From the NCBI GenBank assembly GCA_963169235.1, contig CAUJCX010000035.1:62001-126000 (forward strand): a stretch of DNA of 64,000 nt, in the 5' to 3' direction. Positions 1-13,622 of the stretch are shown here, in pieces. A model generated the notes under the pieces. The model ran no database searches, was not told the origin of the DNA, and saw only the letters and a list, made by a program, of their open reading frames with translations. A program made the translations under genes and the position numbers. Origin of the DNA: Actinomycetota bacterium (GTDB lineage: Bacteria > Actinomycetota > Thermoleophilia > Miltoncostaeales > Miltoncostaeaceae). How positions within the stretch are numbered: position 1 is the stretch's first letter; each line of letters begins with the position of its first letter.

Positions 1-325
1 CGGCGAACACCGCCACGAGGCCCTCAGCCCAGCCGGGCTCCGGCGTCGCGTCGTCGTCCACGAACGCGATCACGCTGCCGTGGCTGGCCTCGACACCGGC
101 GTTGCGGGCGTCCGACAGGCCGGGGGCGCCCGCGTTCTCCACCACGCTCACGTCCCCCCGGGCCGCCACCTCGTCGCGTAGCCGAGGATTGTGGTCCACC
201 ACGACGACGATCTCGTCCGGGGTGCGGGTCTGAGAGGCGAGGGCGTCGAGGCCCTCCATCAGCACGTCACGGCGATCGTCCGAGTAGCAGCACACCACCA
301 CGGAGAGGGTCAGCGGGACGGGCAA
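1..325 (-). CDS. Glycosyltransferase family 2, N-terminal part (runs off the window)
   Basis: Reading the minus strand from a TTG at 325 gives an open frame to the window edge. It begins MPVPLTLSVVVCCYSDD and contains EIVVVVDHN, GLSDARNAG and a terminal FVDDDA. This is the GT-A nucleotide-binding half of a family 2 glycosyltransferase; the DDD is the metal and sugar-nucleotide binding motif. A GGAAGGA purine run lies about 10 nt before the TTG, and no ATG or GTG is available in frame near the conserved start, which is why I chose TTG. The acceptor-binding half is outside the window, so the sugar cannot be guessed. It diverges from tlyA with only 45 bp between starts. The context with a second GT2 and a flippase suggests surface polysaccharide work. 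Confidence 0.8.
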   Translation of the reverse strand, partial: MPVPLTLSVVVCCYSDDRRDVLMEGLDALASQTRTPDEIVVVVDHNPRLRDEVAARGDVSVVENAGAPGLSDARNAGVEASHGSVIAFVDDDATPEPGWAEGLVAVFA

Positions 326-358
326 TGCGGCGGTGTCCTTCCGGTGGGTGGCGGCGGC

Positions 359-364
359 TATCCT
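359..364 (+). promoter_or_regulatory. Putative -10 box of tlyA (TATCCT), leaderless start
   Basis: TATCCT ends 6 nt before the GTG of tlyA at 371, which would put the transcription start on or next to the start codon. No Shine-Dalgarno sequence precedes the GTG. The same arrangement recurs at many gene starts in this window. Confidence 0.5.
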
Positions 365-370
365 CTGCGG

Positions 371-1174
371 GTGACGCGCACCCGACTCGACGCCCTGCTG
401 GTGCAACGCGGGCTGTCCGCGACCCGGTCGCGTGCGCAGGCAGAGATCATGGCGGGCCGCGTGATGGTAGACGGCGCGCGCGCCCACAAGCCTGGGCAGC
501 AGGTGCCGCCCGACGCCGTGCTCCAGGTGGAAGAGGGGCGCCGGTTCGTCTCGAGGGCAGGCGACAAGCTGGCGAACGCGCTCGACCGCGCCGAAGTGGA
601 CGTGACGGGGATGCGGGCGCTCGATGTCGGGGCGTCGACGGGCGGCTTCACCGATTGCCTGCTGCAACGCGGTGCGGCCGGCGTGATCGCCGTCGACGTG
701 GGCTACGGGCAGCTGGCGTGGTCGCTGCGCCAAGACCCCCGGGTGACGGTGCTCGAGCGCACGAACGCGCGCCATCTGACGCGCGATCAGCTTCCGTACC
801 CACCCGATTTCGTCACCGTTGACGTCTCGTTCATCTCGGTGGCCCTCGTCTGGCCCGCGGTCGTGGCATGCTGCGCCGATGCATGGAGGGCCTGCCTGAT
901 GGTGAAGCCACAGTTCGAGGTGGGGCGCGGCGACGTCGGGTCCGGCGGCGTGGTGCGCGACCACGATGCCCGGCGGCGGGCCGTCGAGCGCATCGGCGAC
1001 GTGATCGAGGCACGCGGTGGCGTGGTGCTCGACGCGGCGGACTCCGGGCTGGCGGGGCCGAAGGGCAACCGCGAGGTGTTCCTGATCGCCGCGTCTTCCG
1101 CCGATGCGGCGCCGCGCGATGGCGACTGGCGCGCCCGCGTGGCGGACGCCGTGGCGGAAGGGGCGGCGCGATGA
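371..1174 (+). CDS. tlyA: TlyA family rRNA (cytidine-2'-O)-methyltransferase
   Basis: 267 aa, the family's usual size. An S4 RNA-binding domain covers about residues 1-60 (RLDALLVQRG, SRSRAQAEI-type core). It is followed by an FtsJ/RrmJ-type SAM methyltransferase domain with SRAGDKL at 61-67, the SAM loop DVGASTGGFTD at 85-95, DVSFIS at 151-156 and KPQFE at 179-183. In characterised members these supply the catalytic lysines, aspartate and glutamate. TlyA of mycobacteria 2'-O-methylates cytidines in 16S and 23S rRNA and confers capreomycin susceptibility; the old 'hemolysin A' name is a misnomer. I start at GTG 371 because the reading frame further upstream does not resemble the S4 domain and overlaps the divergent gene. 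Its stop overlaps nadK by ATGA, indicating translational coupling. Confidence 0.93.
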   Translation: MTRTRLDALLVQRGLSATRSRAQAEIMAGRVMVDGARAHKPGQQVPPDAVLQVEEGRRFVSRAGDKLANALDRAEVDVTGMRALDVGASTGGFTDCLLQRGAAGVIAVDVGYGQLAWSLRQDPRVTVLERTNARHLTRDQLPYPPDFVTVDVSFISVALVWPAVVACCADAWRACLMVKPQFEVGRGDVGSGGVVRDHDARRRAVERIGDVIEARGGVVLDAADSGLAGPKGNREVFLIAASSADAAPRDGDWRARVADAVAEGAAR

Positions 1175-2070
1175 GCGACGGGCCCGCCGGCGGCGCGATC
1201 CGGCTCGAGCAGGCCCCCGGGCGGGTGGAACGCGTGCTGTTCCTGACGCACCGGGCCCCGGAGGCCACCAGCGGCGCCGTCCCCACCGTGCTCTCCATCA
1301 TCGAGGAGCAGGGCGTCGAGGTGATCGTTCCGCCCACCGAGGTGCTGAAGCACGACGCGCTGGCCAAGTACCGCTCCAGCGAGGGCGTGTCACTGCGCGG
1401 CGACGGGCGCGACCTCATCCTGGTGCTCGGGGGCGACGGATCGATGCTGCGGGCGCTGGCCCGGGAGGCCGGTTCGGGCGCCCCGGTGATGGGCATCAAC
1501 TACGGCCGCGTCGGCTTCCTGTGTTCCATCGAACGCATGGACCTCGAGAACGGCCTGCGGCGGGCCCTGGGGGGCGAGTACCTCATCATCGGCCTGCCGT
1601 CGCTGTCGGTCGACTGGGCCGACGGCCAGGTGAACGCGGTGAACGATCTGGCCATCGTCCGCGGCGGCGAGTCGCGCATCGCCGATCTGTCGTTCGCCAT
1701 CGACGGTGAACGCGTGTCGAACGTGCGCTGCGACGGTGCGGTCATCTCCACCCCGGTGGGGTCCACCGCCTACAACCTTGCGGCGGGCGGCCCGACGGTC
1801 AGCTGGCGCGTGCGGTGCTTCGTGCTGTCGTTCCTGGCCGGCCACCACCTCGACACCCGCCCCATGATCATCGCGCCCGAGGAGAGCCTGGTGCTCACCA
1901 ACTCGGCGATCTGGGGCACGTGCGACCTGCTGGCCGACGGTGTGAAGGTGGGGGCGCTTGCCCCCGGTCGCCAGGTGGCGGTGGGCCTGGGCGGCGCCGA
2001 GGTGCGCCTGGGCATCTTCGCCGAGAACGCGTTCTTCGCCCGCTACCGGGAGAAGTTCGGGCGGGGATGA
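1171..2070 (+). CDS. nadK: NAD kinase
   Basis: 299 aa. Phosphorylates NAD to NADP in the cytoplasm using ATP or polyphosphate. Family hallmarks are visible: GGDGS at 87-91 (usually GGDGT), the GINYGRVGFL loop at 108-117, an NDLAI equivalent of the conserved NE motif, and the CDG-x-ISTPVGSTAY diacylglycerol-kinase-like loop. The first 20 residues are an unconserved tail. The ATG overlaps the tlyA stop and its own stop overlaps recN (ATGA both times), so tlyA-nadK-recN is one coupled operon. The segment after GGPTVSW is slightly divergent from the usual PH-S-RP stretch (AGHHLDTRP) but the histidine and RP are kept, so I expect an active enzyme. Confidence 0.95.
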   Translation: MSDGPAGGAIRLEQAPGRVERVLFLTHRAPEATSGAVPTVLSIIEEQGVEVIVPPTEVLKHDALAKYRSSEGVSLRGDGRDLILVLGGDGSMLRALAREAGSGAPVMGINYGRVGFLCSIERMDLENGLRRALGGEYLIIGLPSLSVDWADGQVNAVNDLAIVRGGESRIADLSFAIDGERVSNVRCDGAVISTPVGSTAYNLAAGGPTVSWRVRCFVLSFLAGHHLDTRPMIIAPEESLVLTNSAIWGTCDLLADGVKVGALAPGRQVAVGLGGAEVRLGIFAENAFFARYREKFGRG

Positions 2071-3746
2071 TCCGGCGTCTGGAGATCTCGGGCCTCGTCG
2101 TGATCGAGCACGCGGCGCTCGACCTGGCACCCGGCCTCACCGCGGTCACAGGCGAGACAGGGGCCGGCAAGAGCGTGTTCATGCAGGCGCTGGGGCTGCT
2201 GGCGGGCGACGCCACCGACCCCGGCCTGGTGCGGCCGGGGCACGCGCACGCCCTGGTGCAGGCCACCATCGGGCTCCCCGCCGGGTTCTGGGACGCGCTG
2301 CCGCCCGATGATCCCGCGTCCGGGCTTCGCGAGCTGGCCGACGACGAGTCCGAGGTGGTGGTCGCGCGCCGCATTCCCGCCGAGGGCCGGGCGCGGGCGT
2401 CGCTCGACGGCCAGGTGGCGTCCCGCGAGGCCGTGGGGGCACTGGTGCGGCACGCCGTGAGGTTCTCGGGCCAGGGCGAGCAGTACCAGCTGGTATCGCC
2501 GCGGGTGCAGTTGGGCATCGTCGACGCGTTCGCGGGACCCACCGCGATCGCCGACGCGCGCAGCCTGCGCACCCTGCGCGACCGCCTGGCCGACATCGAG
2601 CGCCGTCAGGCCGAGGTCGCCCGCAGACGCGCGGACACGCAGGGGCACCTCGACGCGCTCACCGCGCTGGTGGGCGACGTGGACGCGCTGGCGGGCACGC
2701 CGGACGAGCTCACCGAGCTGCGCCGCCGCCGCGACCGCATGCGCAACGCGGACGCCCTGCGCCTCGCCGCCGGTTCGTCGGCCGAGGCGCTGTCGCCGGC
2801 CGGGGGCGACGGCGGCGCCCGCGACCAGGTGGGCCAGGCGCTCGGCGCGCTGGAGCCCTACGCCGATGGCGACGCCGACCTGGCGGGCATCGTCGAGCAG
2901 CTCGTCACCGCGTCCGAGCTGGTGCAGGATGCGGGCAGCGCGTTGCGCGCGTACGTCGACGGCATCGACGCCGACCCGGTCCGCCTGGAGGCGGTCGAGG
3001 ATCGCATCTCCGCGTACGTCGAGGTGGAACGCCGCCACGGCGCCGACGTCGGCACGCTGATCGGTCGGGCCGACGCCGCGCGGGCCGAGCTGGACGCCGC
3101 CCGTGCCGATCTGTCCGACACCGCCCTCGCCGAGCAGCACGCGGCCGTGCTGGCAGAGGCGCGCGCCGTCGCCGATCGCCTCCACACGGTCCGCGCCAAC
3201 GCCGTGCCCAAGCTCAGCCGCGCCGTCGACGCCGAGCTGGCCGGCCTGGCGATGGGGGAGGCCGCGCTGCGGGTGGAGCTCACGCGCGACGACCAGCCGG
3301 TGCCCGCCGACGGATGCGTGTTCTGGTTCCGCGCCAACCCCGGCCTTCCCGAGTCGCGGCTGGCCGACGCCGCGTCCGGGGGTGAGCTGTCGCGCGTGCT
3401 GCTGGCCCTCCACGCCGTGGCCCGCGACGCCGACGGGTCGACGTGGGTGTTCGACGAGATCGACGCCGGCATCGGCGGCACCACCGCGTCGGCCGTGGCG
3501 GCCCGCCTGGCGCGGATGGGGGAGGCCACGCAGGTGCTGGTCATCACCCACCTGCCGGCGGTCGCCGCCGCCGCCGCCGCGCGCCTGCGGCTGGTGAAGT
3601 CGGTCACGGGCGGCACCACCACCACGGCGGTCGAGCCGCTGGAGGGGGACGCGGTCGAGGACGAGCTGGTGCGCATGCTGGGCGGCGAGGCGGGCGGCAC
3701 GCGGGAGCACGCGCGCGAGCTCCTGCAGCGGTGGGCCCATGCCTGA
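2067..3746 (+). CDS. recN: DNA repair protein RecN
   Basis: 559 aa SMC-like ATPase that acts in double-strand break repair. The N-terminal Walker A is GETGAGKS at 29-36. A long alanine/arginine-rich coiled-coil hinge region occupies roughly 150-400. The C-terminal ABC signature ASGGELSR lies near 435 and Walker B WVFDEIDAGIGG near 460, followed by an ITHLPAVA switch region. Length matches the family. The start ATG overlaps the nadK stop. In many bacteria recN is SOS-induced, but here I see no LexA-type box of its own; it is read from the tlyA promoter. The end overlaps the following glycosyltransferase by 8 nt. Confidence 0.95.
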   Translation: MIRRLEISGLVVIEHAALDLAPGLTAVTGETGAGKSVFMQALGLLAGDATDPGLVRPGHAHALVQATIGLPAGFWDALPPDDPASGLRELADDESEVVVARRIPAEGRARASLDGQVASREAVGALVRHAVRFSGQGEQYQLVSPRVQLGIVDAFAGPTAIADARSLRTLRDRLADIERRQAEVARRRADTQGHLDALTALVGDVDALAGTPDELTELRRRRDRMRNADALRLAAGSSAEALSPAGGDGGARDQVGQALGALEPYADGDADLAGIVEQLVTASELVQDAGSALRAYVDGIDADPVRLEAVEDRISAYVEVERRHGADVGTLIGRADAARAELDAARADLSDTALAEQHAAVLAEARAVADRLHTVRANAVPKLSRAVDAELAGLAMGEAALRVELTRDDQPVPADGCVFWFRANPGLPESRLADAASGGELSRVLLALHAVARDADGSTWVFDEIDAGIGGTTASAVAARLARMGEATQVLVITHLPAVAAAAAARLRLVKSVTGGTTTTAVEPLEGDAVEDELVRMLGGEAGGTREHARELLQRWAHA

Positions 3747-4659
3747 CGCCCCCGTCGGGGCCGCGTCCACGTCACCGCTGCCCCTTTCGGTGGTGATCTC
3801 CACCCGCAACCGTCCTCGGCAGGTGCTGGCGACGCTTGGCAGCCTGATGGCCGGGCAGCGGCGCCCCGCGGACATCGTGGTGGTGGACCAAAGCGACGCG
3901 GACGACCCCGGCGTCGCGGCGTTCGTCGCCGGTCATGCGGGCATCCGGCGTATCCTCACGCCCGCCCGCGGCTTGTCGCGGGGGCGCAACGAGGGCATGG
4001 CGGCGACGCGCTGCCCATTGGTCGCCCTGATCGACGACGACGTCGACGCCCCCCCGGGCTGGGCCGAGGCGATGGTGGCGGCGCTGCGCCAGGAGGGGCC
4101 CGGCACCCTGGTCTCCGGGCGCGTGCTGCCGGGTGCCCCGCCCGGTGATGCGGACGGCTGGGTACCGTCCACCAAGACGTCCCTGGCACCCGAGCACCAC
4201 ACGGCGCCGACCGGCGTGGACGTGCTGTGGGGCAACCATTTCGGGCTCTGGCGCGACGCGATCGGCCGCGTCGGGCCGTTCGACACGCGCCTTGGCCCGG
4301 GCGGCCCGTGGGCCAGCGCCGACGACAACGACTATGGCTATCGCGCGCTGCGCGCGGGGCTGGCGGTCGCATACCGGCCGGACGTCACGCTGACCCACGT
4401 CGCGTGGCGCTCCGGGCGTGAGCTGTACAGCGTCCAGTGGGACTACGGTCGGGGCCAGGGAGGGTTTTACGCGAAGCATGCGCACTGGGGGAACCCGTTG
4501 ATGCTGCGCCGCCTGCTGCGCGACGCTGCCCACGACCTTGCGGGGATCGCGCGCTACGGCGCGCGCGGCGACCGCTGGGCGGCGTCGTACGCGCTGCACC
4601 TCGCGGGCCTCGTGGGCGGGTTCGTGCAGTGGCGCGTGCGGCGTCCGGTGGCGACGTGA
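3739..4659 (+). CDS. Glycosyltransferase family 2
   Basis: 306 aa. GT-A fold: LSVVISTRNRP near 16-26, a VVVDQSD strand, GLSRGRNEG at 78-86 and IDDDVD at 98-103 as the metal-binding DxD-type site. GPFDTRLGPGGP and the later DDNDYGYR segment match the acceptor region of GT2 enzymes. It has no signal peptide and at most a peripheral C-terminal hydrophobic stretch (LHLAGLVGGFVQW). It overlaps recN by 8 nt and the methyltransferase by GTGA, so surface-polysaccharide genes have been appended to a DNA-repair operon. The sugar donor and acceptor cannot be told from sequence. Confidence 0.88.
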   Translation: MPDAPVGAASTSPLPLSVVISTRNRPRQVLATLGSLMAGQRRPADIVVVDQSDADDPGVAAFVAGHAGIRRILTPARGLSRGRNEGMAATRCPLVALIDDDVDAPPGWAEAMVAALRQEGPGTLVSGRVLPGAPPGDADGWVPSTKTSLAPEHHTAPTGVDVLWGNHFGLWRDAIGRVGPFDTRLGPGGPWASADDNDYGYRALRAGLAVAYRPDVTLTHVAWRSGRELYSVQWDYGRGQGGFYAKHAHWGNPLMLRRLLRDAAHDLAGIARYGARGDRWAASYALHLAGLVGGFVQWRVRRPVAT

Positions 4660-5372
4660 GGCGGGCCGCGGGCGGGGCGCTGCGACGGCTCGCGGGTGCG
4701 GCGCGTCGGCGCGTGTCGCCCCGTCATCCCCATTGGGGCAATCTGCGCCGGCGCGATCCGTTCTGCGCCCACTGGGGATACACGCGGGGAACCCCTGTCG
4801 ACCGCGTGTACATCGAGAGCTTTCTGGAGCTCCACCGCAGCGACATCCGCGGGGACGTCGCCGAGATGATGTCCGGGGACTACTCCCGCCGGTTCGGCGC
4901 GCCGGACGTGCGCGTGCACGTGGTCGACGTGGACCCTCGCAACGCCGCCGCCACGGTGCGTGCCGACCTGTGCGCCCGGGACGCGCTGCCCCCGGGCTCC
5001 TTCGATGCCTGGGTACTCACCCAGACCCTCCAGTTCGTCCCCGACCCGGAGGCGGCCCTCGCCAACGTCCGGCGCAGCCTGCGGCCGGGTGGCGTGGCGC
5101 TCATCACGGTGCCCTGCGCGTCGCCACTGGCGGCGACGGGGGCGCCCAGCGGAGACCTGTGGCGTCTGACCCCGGCGGGACTCGGCGCGCTCTGCCGGCG
5201 GGCCATGCCCGGCGCGAGGGTGGACGTGCGTGGGTGGGGCACCCTGACGGCGATGACGGCCTTCCTGCTGGGCCTCGCGGCGGAGGACCTGCGCCCCGGC
5301 GACCTGGGCCCATCCGACCCGCGCTACCCCCTCATCGCCTCCGCCGTGGTGCGCACGCCGCCCGCGGACTGA
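4656..5372 (+). CDS. Class I SAM-dependent methyltransferase, polysaccharide-cluster type
   Basis: 238 aa, starting at GTG 4656 which overlaps the preceding stop. It belongs to the Methyltransf_11-like group common in glycan loci. The features are WGNLRRRDPF at 28-37, the GTPVDRVYIESFL segment at 45-57, IRGDVAEMMSGDYSRRFG at 64-81 where the SAM glycine loop should lie, FDAWVLTQTLQFV at 116-128 and LRPGG at 142-146. The classical ExGxG loop is poorly kept (EMMSGDY), which is also true of this subfamily in general. It probably O- or C-methylates a sugar or a lipid-linked glycan intermediate; the substrate is not inferable. It is convergent with the flippase gene, with 3 nt between stops. Confidence 0.8.
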   Translation: MRRAAGGALRRLAGAARRRVSPRHPHWGNLRRRDPFCAHWGYTRGTPVDRVYIESFLELHRSDIRGDVAEMMSGDYSRRFGAPDVRVHVVDVDPRNAAATVRADLCARDALPPGSFDAWVLTQTLQFVPDPEAALANVRRSLRPGGVALITVPCASPLAATGAPSGDLWRLTPAGLGALCRRAMPGARVDVRGWGTLTAMTAFLLGLAAEDLRPGDLGPSDPRYPLIASAVVRTPPAD

Positions 5373-5375
5373 CGT

Positions 5376-6934
5376 TCAGCGGGTGCCGGTCCGCCGGCGG
5401 ACGGTGCGCACCACGTTGAGCACCATGCTCCGCTCCGTCCGTGCTCCGGGCGACGCGAGGAAGGTCGCGGCGAACACCGCGCTGACGGCCAGCGCCGACG
5501 CGGCGACGCTGAGGAGCGTCGGCGTGCCCATCAGCCACCGCGCACCCGCGGCGACGCCCGCGGCCGCGAGCGCCGGCACCACGAACGGCAGCACGGACTC
5601 CCGCAGGACGTCGGTGACGCGGCATCCCAGCGCCCTCAGGGTCAGCGGCGTGACGACGAACGCGACCTCGGCGACCGTCGGGATCAGGGTGCCGACCGCG
5701 ACGCCGGTCGCGCCGTAGGGGCCGACGAGGGCGAGGGAGAGCACCAGGTTCATCACCCCCGACGCCGCGGTGGCGGCGGCAAGCAGCCGGTGCCGGTTCA
5801 TGCCTTGGAGCACGGCGGCGGCGGGCCACAGCGTCGTATCGAGGAGGCCTGCGAGCACGAGGATCTGCACTACCAGCGTGCCGGTGGCGTGCTCGCTTCC
5901 GACCCACACGGTGAGGATCGGCCCGGCGAACACGGCGACGACGATCCCGAGGGGGATGAACAGCGCCAACGAGACCCTCAGCCCCACCAGGTACACGGCG
6001 GTGAGGCGGTCCTCTGCCACCGCGTGCGTGCTGGACGCGATGGGCAGGAGCGTCTTGGTGAACTGCGCGCTCACCAGCTGCGGCACGTCGCTGAGGCGGC
6101 GCGCCACGGCGTACGGCGTCACGTCCGCAACCGGCATGCGCGCGCCGATGACGATCTCGTCGGTCTTGCCGTGCAACTGGCCGACGGCCTGCCCCACGAA
6201 CAGCGACCAGCTGTATGACAGCAGGCGCATGGCCTCGCGCCACGTCACCCATCGGACGTTCAGCGCAAGGCCCGGGAGAGCGCGCCGCACCAGGACGACG
6301 GCGGGAACCTGGGTCAGCACCGTGATGGGTACCGCGACGGCGGCGAGCCACAGGATGCCCGCATCACGCGCGATCACCACGACCGCCGCGAGCGCCCCCA
6401 GGAGGGTCCCCGTGACCGCGATGAGGTTGGCGAGGCCGAAGCGCTGCACCCCGCGCAGGATCGCGTTGGTGAGCACGGCCGGGATCGCGACGGCCACGGC
6501 CAGGCCGACCACGCGCGTGAGGTCGACGGCGACGTCGCGCTGCGCGGCCGGCACGTTCAGCACGGACGGCACCCACGGCGCCAGCGCAACGAAGAGCACC
6601 AGCGCGCAGAGGCCCAGGCCGAGGTACAGCGCGGCGGCGGTCGACACCATCCGTCCGAGGGCGTCGTGGTCGCCGCGGGCACGGTATTCGGCGACGTACT
6701 TGGTGACGGCGGCCGCGATCCCCAGGTCCAGCAGCGCCCCGTACCCGGCCATGGCGCCCAGCACGGCCCACAGGCCGTACAGCCCGGCGCCCAGGTAACC
6801 CAGGATGACCGGGGTCATGATGAAGCCCGTCGCCATCATCACCGCGGTTCCACCCACGTTCGCCACCGTGTTCACCGCCGTGCGGCGGCGCACCCCCGGA
6901 TCGTCGTGCGGCGCCGCGTCGTCGCGGGGCTCGC

Positions 6935-6938
<4 letters not shown>
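5376..6938 (-). CDS. Oligosaccharide flippase (Wzx/MATE-like, MOP superfamily)
   Basis: 520 aa with about 12-14 hydrophobic segments evenly spread. The N-terminus has the typical AVNTVANVGGTAVMMATGF followed by a GLYGLWAVLG turn, as in Wzx/RfbX-type exporters. It probably moves a lipid-linked glycan across the inner membrane. I start at GTG 6938, whose GTGA overlaps the stop of the upstream glycosyltransferase/deacetylase, rather than 30 nt earlier, because the sequence before it is only proline/alanine. A charged tail (RTVRRRTGTR) follows the last helix. Together with the upstream gene it forms a two-gene minus-strand transcription unit. Confidence 0.88.
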
Positions 6939-11601
<4,663 letters not shown>

Positions 11602-11605
<4 letters not shown>

Positions 11606-12168
11606 CCAGCCACCGGGGGGCCCAGGGGCAGTCGCCCGAGGGCGTGCTGCCGCCGCCGACGTCGTCGCGCGGGGTGTTCGACGGTGAGATCGTGCGCCTG
11701 CGCATCAGCCAGTACACGCGGGACGACGGCACCGTGGTGACCCGCGAGGTGCTCGACCACAACGGCGCGGTCGCGATGATCCCCATCGAGGACGACCACG
11801 TGCTGATGGTGCGCCAGCCCCGCGAGGCGATCGAGGAGGTCATGCTCGAGCTGCCCGCCGGCAAGCTCGACCGGCCGGACGAGGACCCGCAGGCCGCGGC
11901 CGCCCGCGAGCTGGCCGAGGAGGTGGGGCGCAAGGCCGCCACGTGGAACTACCTCGGCGGGTTCTACATGGCGCCCGCCATGCTCACCGAGTTCATCCAC
12001 CTGTACCTGTGCACCGACCTGACGCCCTTCTCGCTGGAGGCCGACGAGGACGAGCGCATCGAGGTGGTGCGGGTGCCGCTGGCCGCGGTGCCCACCATGA
12101 TCGACCGCACCCGCGACGCCAAGACCCTCATCGGGCTGTTGCGGCTGGCCCGCTTCCTGGGCATCTGA
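11602..12168 (+). CDS. NUDIX hydrolase, ADP-ribose pyrophosphatase type
   Basis: 188 aa from GTG 11602 (GTGA overlap). The Nudix box runs from G87 to G109 with E94, R102, E103, E106 and E107 in the G-x5-E-x7-REL-x-EE-x-G spacing. The strand before it (MIPIEDDHVLMVRQPRE) and YLGGFYMAPAMLTEF after it match ADP-ribose/NADH pyrophosphatases of the NudF group, which clear free ADP-ribose. Third gene of the pyrG operon, which ends 91 bp before uppP. Confidence 0.88.
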
Positions 12169-12223
12169 GCGGGCCTCGGAGAACGCTGTGCCACCGTTCA
12201 CCCGGCGCTAACAGCCGCCGGGG

Positions 12224-12229
12224 TAGGCT
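12224..12229 (+). promoter_or_regulatory. Putative -10 box of uppP (TAGGCT)
   Basis: TAGGCT with a leader of about 24 nt that carries an AAGGAG ribosome binding site before the GTG at 12260. It contrasts with the leaderless starts elsewhere. Confidence 0.45.
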
Positions 12230-12259
12230 CCCGGCGCCTCGCGATCGCCAAGGAGTCTC

Positions 12260-13264
12260 GTGAACCAGCACCCCGGCAGCAGCACCAACCCGGACCACGT
12301 CGCCCCCGTCGTCCCGGGGGCACCCGAGGTCGACGCACCCCCCGCGACGTCCCGGGCCACGCTGCTGGGCCTGGCGGGCATCGCGATCGCCACCGTGCTG
12401 GCGATCGCGTTCAGCATCCCCAAGTCGGGCGACACGCTGCTGTCGATCCCCGAGGCGATCCTCCTGGGCATCGTCGAGGGGCTGACGGAGTTCCTGCCCA
12501 TCTCGTCCACCGGGCACCTGCTGGTCACCAACTCGCTGCTGGGCCTCGACGCGACGCCCGCGGCGAAGGAGGCGGCCGACGCGTACGCCATCGCCATCCA
12601 GGCTGGCGCCATCGTCGCCGTGCTGGGCTTGTACCGGCGCCGCATCGCCAACGCGCTGGCGTCCATCGCGGGACGCGGGGCGGACCCCGTCGCGGGGCGC
12701 CGCCTGCTGGTGGCGCTGGTGCTCGGCTTCCTGCCGGCCGCGGTCGTGGGCCTGGCGACGAAGGACCTCATCACCGAGCACCTGTTCGGCCCGTGGCCGG
12801 TGATCGCCGCCTGGGTGGTGGGCGGCGTCGTCATCCTGATGTGGCGCAAGATGAACGAGAACGGCCGGGCGCTCGAGATCATCACGTGGCGCGACGGCCT
12901 CATCATCGGCTGCGCGCAGGTGCTGTCGCTGTGGCCGGGCACCAGCCGCAGCCTCGTCGTCATCCTCGCGGCCCTCGCCGTGGGCCTCAGCCTGGCCGCG
13001 TCGGTGGAGTTCGCGTTCCTGCTGGGGCTCGTCACGCTGGGCGCGGCCACCCTGTACGAGGCGCTCAAGCAGGGCAGCACGATCGTCGACCAGTTCGGCG
13101 TGGCGGCCCCCATCGTGGGCTTCATCGCTGCGTTCGTCACCGCGGCCGCGTCCGTGATCTGGATGGTGGACTACGTACAGCGCAGAGGTCTGCGCATCTT
13201 CGGGTGGTACCGCCTCGCGGCGGCGGCCGTCGTGGCCGTGCTGGCGCTGACGGTCATGAACTGA
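12260..13264 (+). CDS. uppP: Undecaprenyl-diphosphatase (bacitracin resistance protein BacA/UppP)
   Basis: 334 aa membrane enzyme that recycles undecaprenyl pyrophosphate to the monophosphate carrier for peptidoglycan and polysaccharide synthesis. The first signature EGLTEFLPISSTGH lies at 73-86 and the second, LWPGTSRS, near 228; the catalytic glutamate, serine and arginine are present. It is longer than the usual 265-285 aa: about 60 residues with an extra hydrophobic segment (ATLLGLAGIAIATVLAIAF, broken by nothing charged) precede the family core. Start is GTG with AAGGAG upstream. The stop overlaps the next ATG. Confidence 0.93.
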   Translation: MNQHPGSSTNPDHVAPVVPGAPEVDAPPATSRATLLGLAGIAIATVLAIAFSIPKSGDTLLSIPEAILLGIVEGLTEFLPISSTGHLLVTNSLLGLDATPAAKEAADAYAIAIQAGAIVAVLGLYRRRIANALASIAGRGADPVAGRRLLVALVLGFLPAAVVGLATKDLITEHLFGPWPVIAAWVVGGVVILMWRKMNENGRALEIITWRDGLIIGCAQVLSLWPGTSRSLVVILAALAVGLSLAASVEFAFLLGLVTLGAATLYEALKQGSTIVDQFGVAAPIVGFIAAFVTAAASVIWMVDYVQRRGLRIFGWYRLAAAAVVAVLALTVMN

Positions 13265-13581
13265 TGGCCGGGCGCCGCGCGGTGTGGGCGGCGCTCACCG
13301 TGGTGGGCGGCGCGTTACCCCTCGCCGTGTTCGCCGCGTGGGTGGTCGACCACGGCGCCGACCTGCCCCTTGCGTGGCGCTCCATCACCGGCAGCCCCAT
13401 CGCGCTCATGGCCTGGGCCGACGTCGCGATCACCGTCGTGGCGATCACCGTGCTCGCCGCCCGCCGTGTCGCCGCCGGCGCCGCGCGGTTCTGGTGGGTG
13501 ATCGCCGGGTCGTGGGTGCTCGGCGCGTCGTTCGGCCTGCCGCTGTACCTGTGGCTGCGGGAGGACGCGCCGCGGCCGTGA
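13264..13581 (+). CDS. Small membrane protein, DUF2834-like
   Basis: 105 aa with three hydrophobic segments and a C-terminal FGLPLYLWLRE that matches the end motif of DUF2834 proteins. ALMAWADVAITVV in the middle matches their Asp-containing helix. No function is established for the family. The ATG overlaps the uppP stop (TGATG), so it is co-translated with uppP. Confidence 0.7.
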   Translation: MAGRRAVWAALTVVGGALPLAVFAAWVVDHGADLPLAWRSITGSPIALMAWADVAITVVAITVLAARRVAAGAARFWWVIAGSWVLGASFGLPLYLWLREDAPRP

Positions 13582-13598
13582 CGTCCCGCCAGGGGGGG

Positions 13599-13612
13599 CG
13601 AACATATGTCCG
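13599..13612 (+). promoter_or_regulatory. SOS box (LexA operator) upstream of the UvrD-like helicase
   Basis: CGAACATATGTCCG matches the Gram-positive LexA consensus CGAAC-N4-GTTCG with one mismatch in the right arm. It sits about 11 nt before the TAGTGT -10 box, that is over the -35 region, where a repressor would block polymerase. The ATAT centre is striking in such GC-rich DNA. Confidence 0.75.
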
Positions 13613-13622
13613 CTTCGGGCGG

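Noticed and set aside
371-1174. TlyA as a haemolysin
   Set aside because: The S4 plus FtsJ-type methyltransferase architecture marks an rRNA methyltransferase; haemolytic naming is historical.
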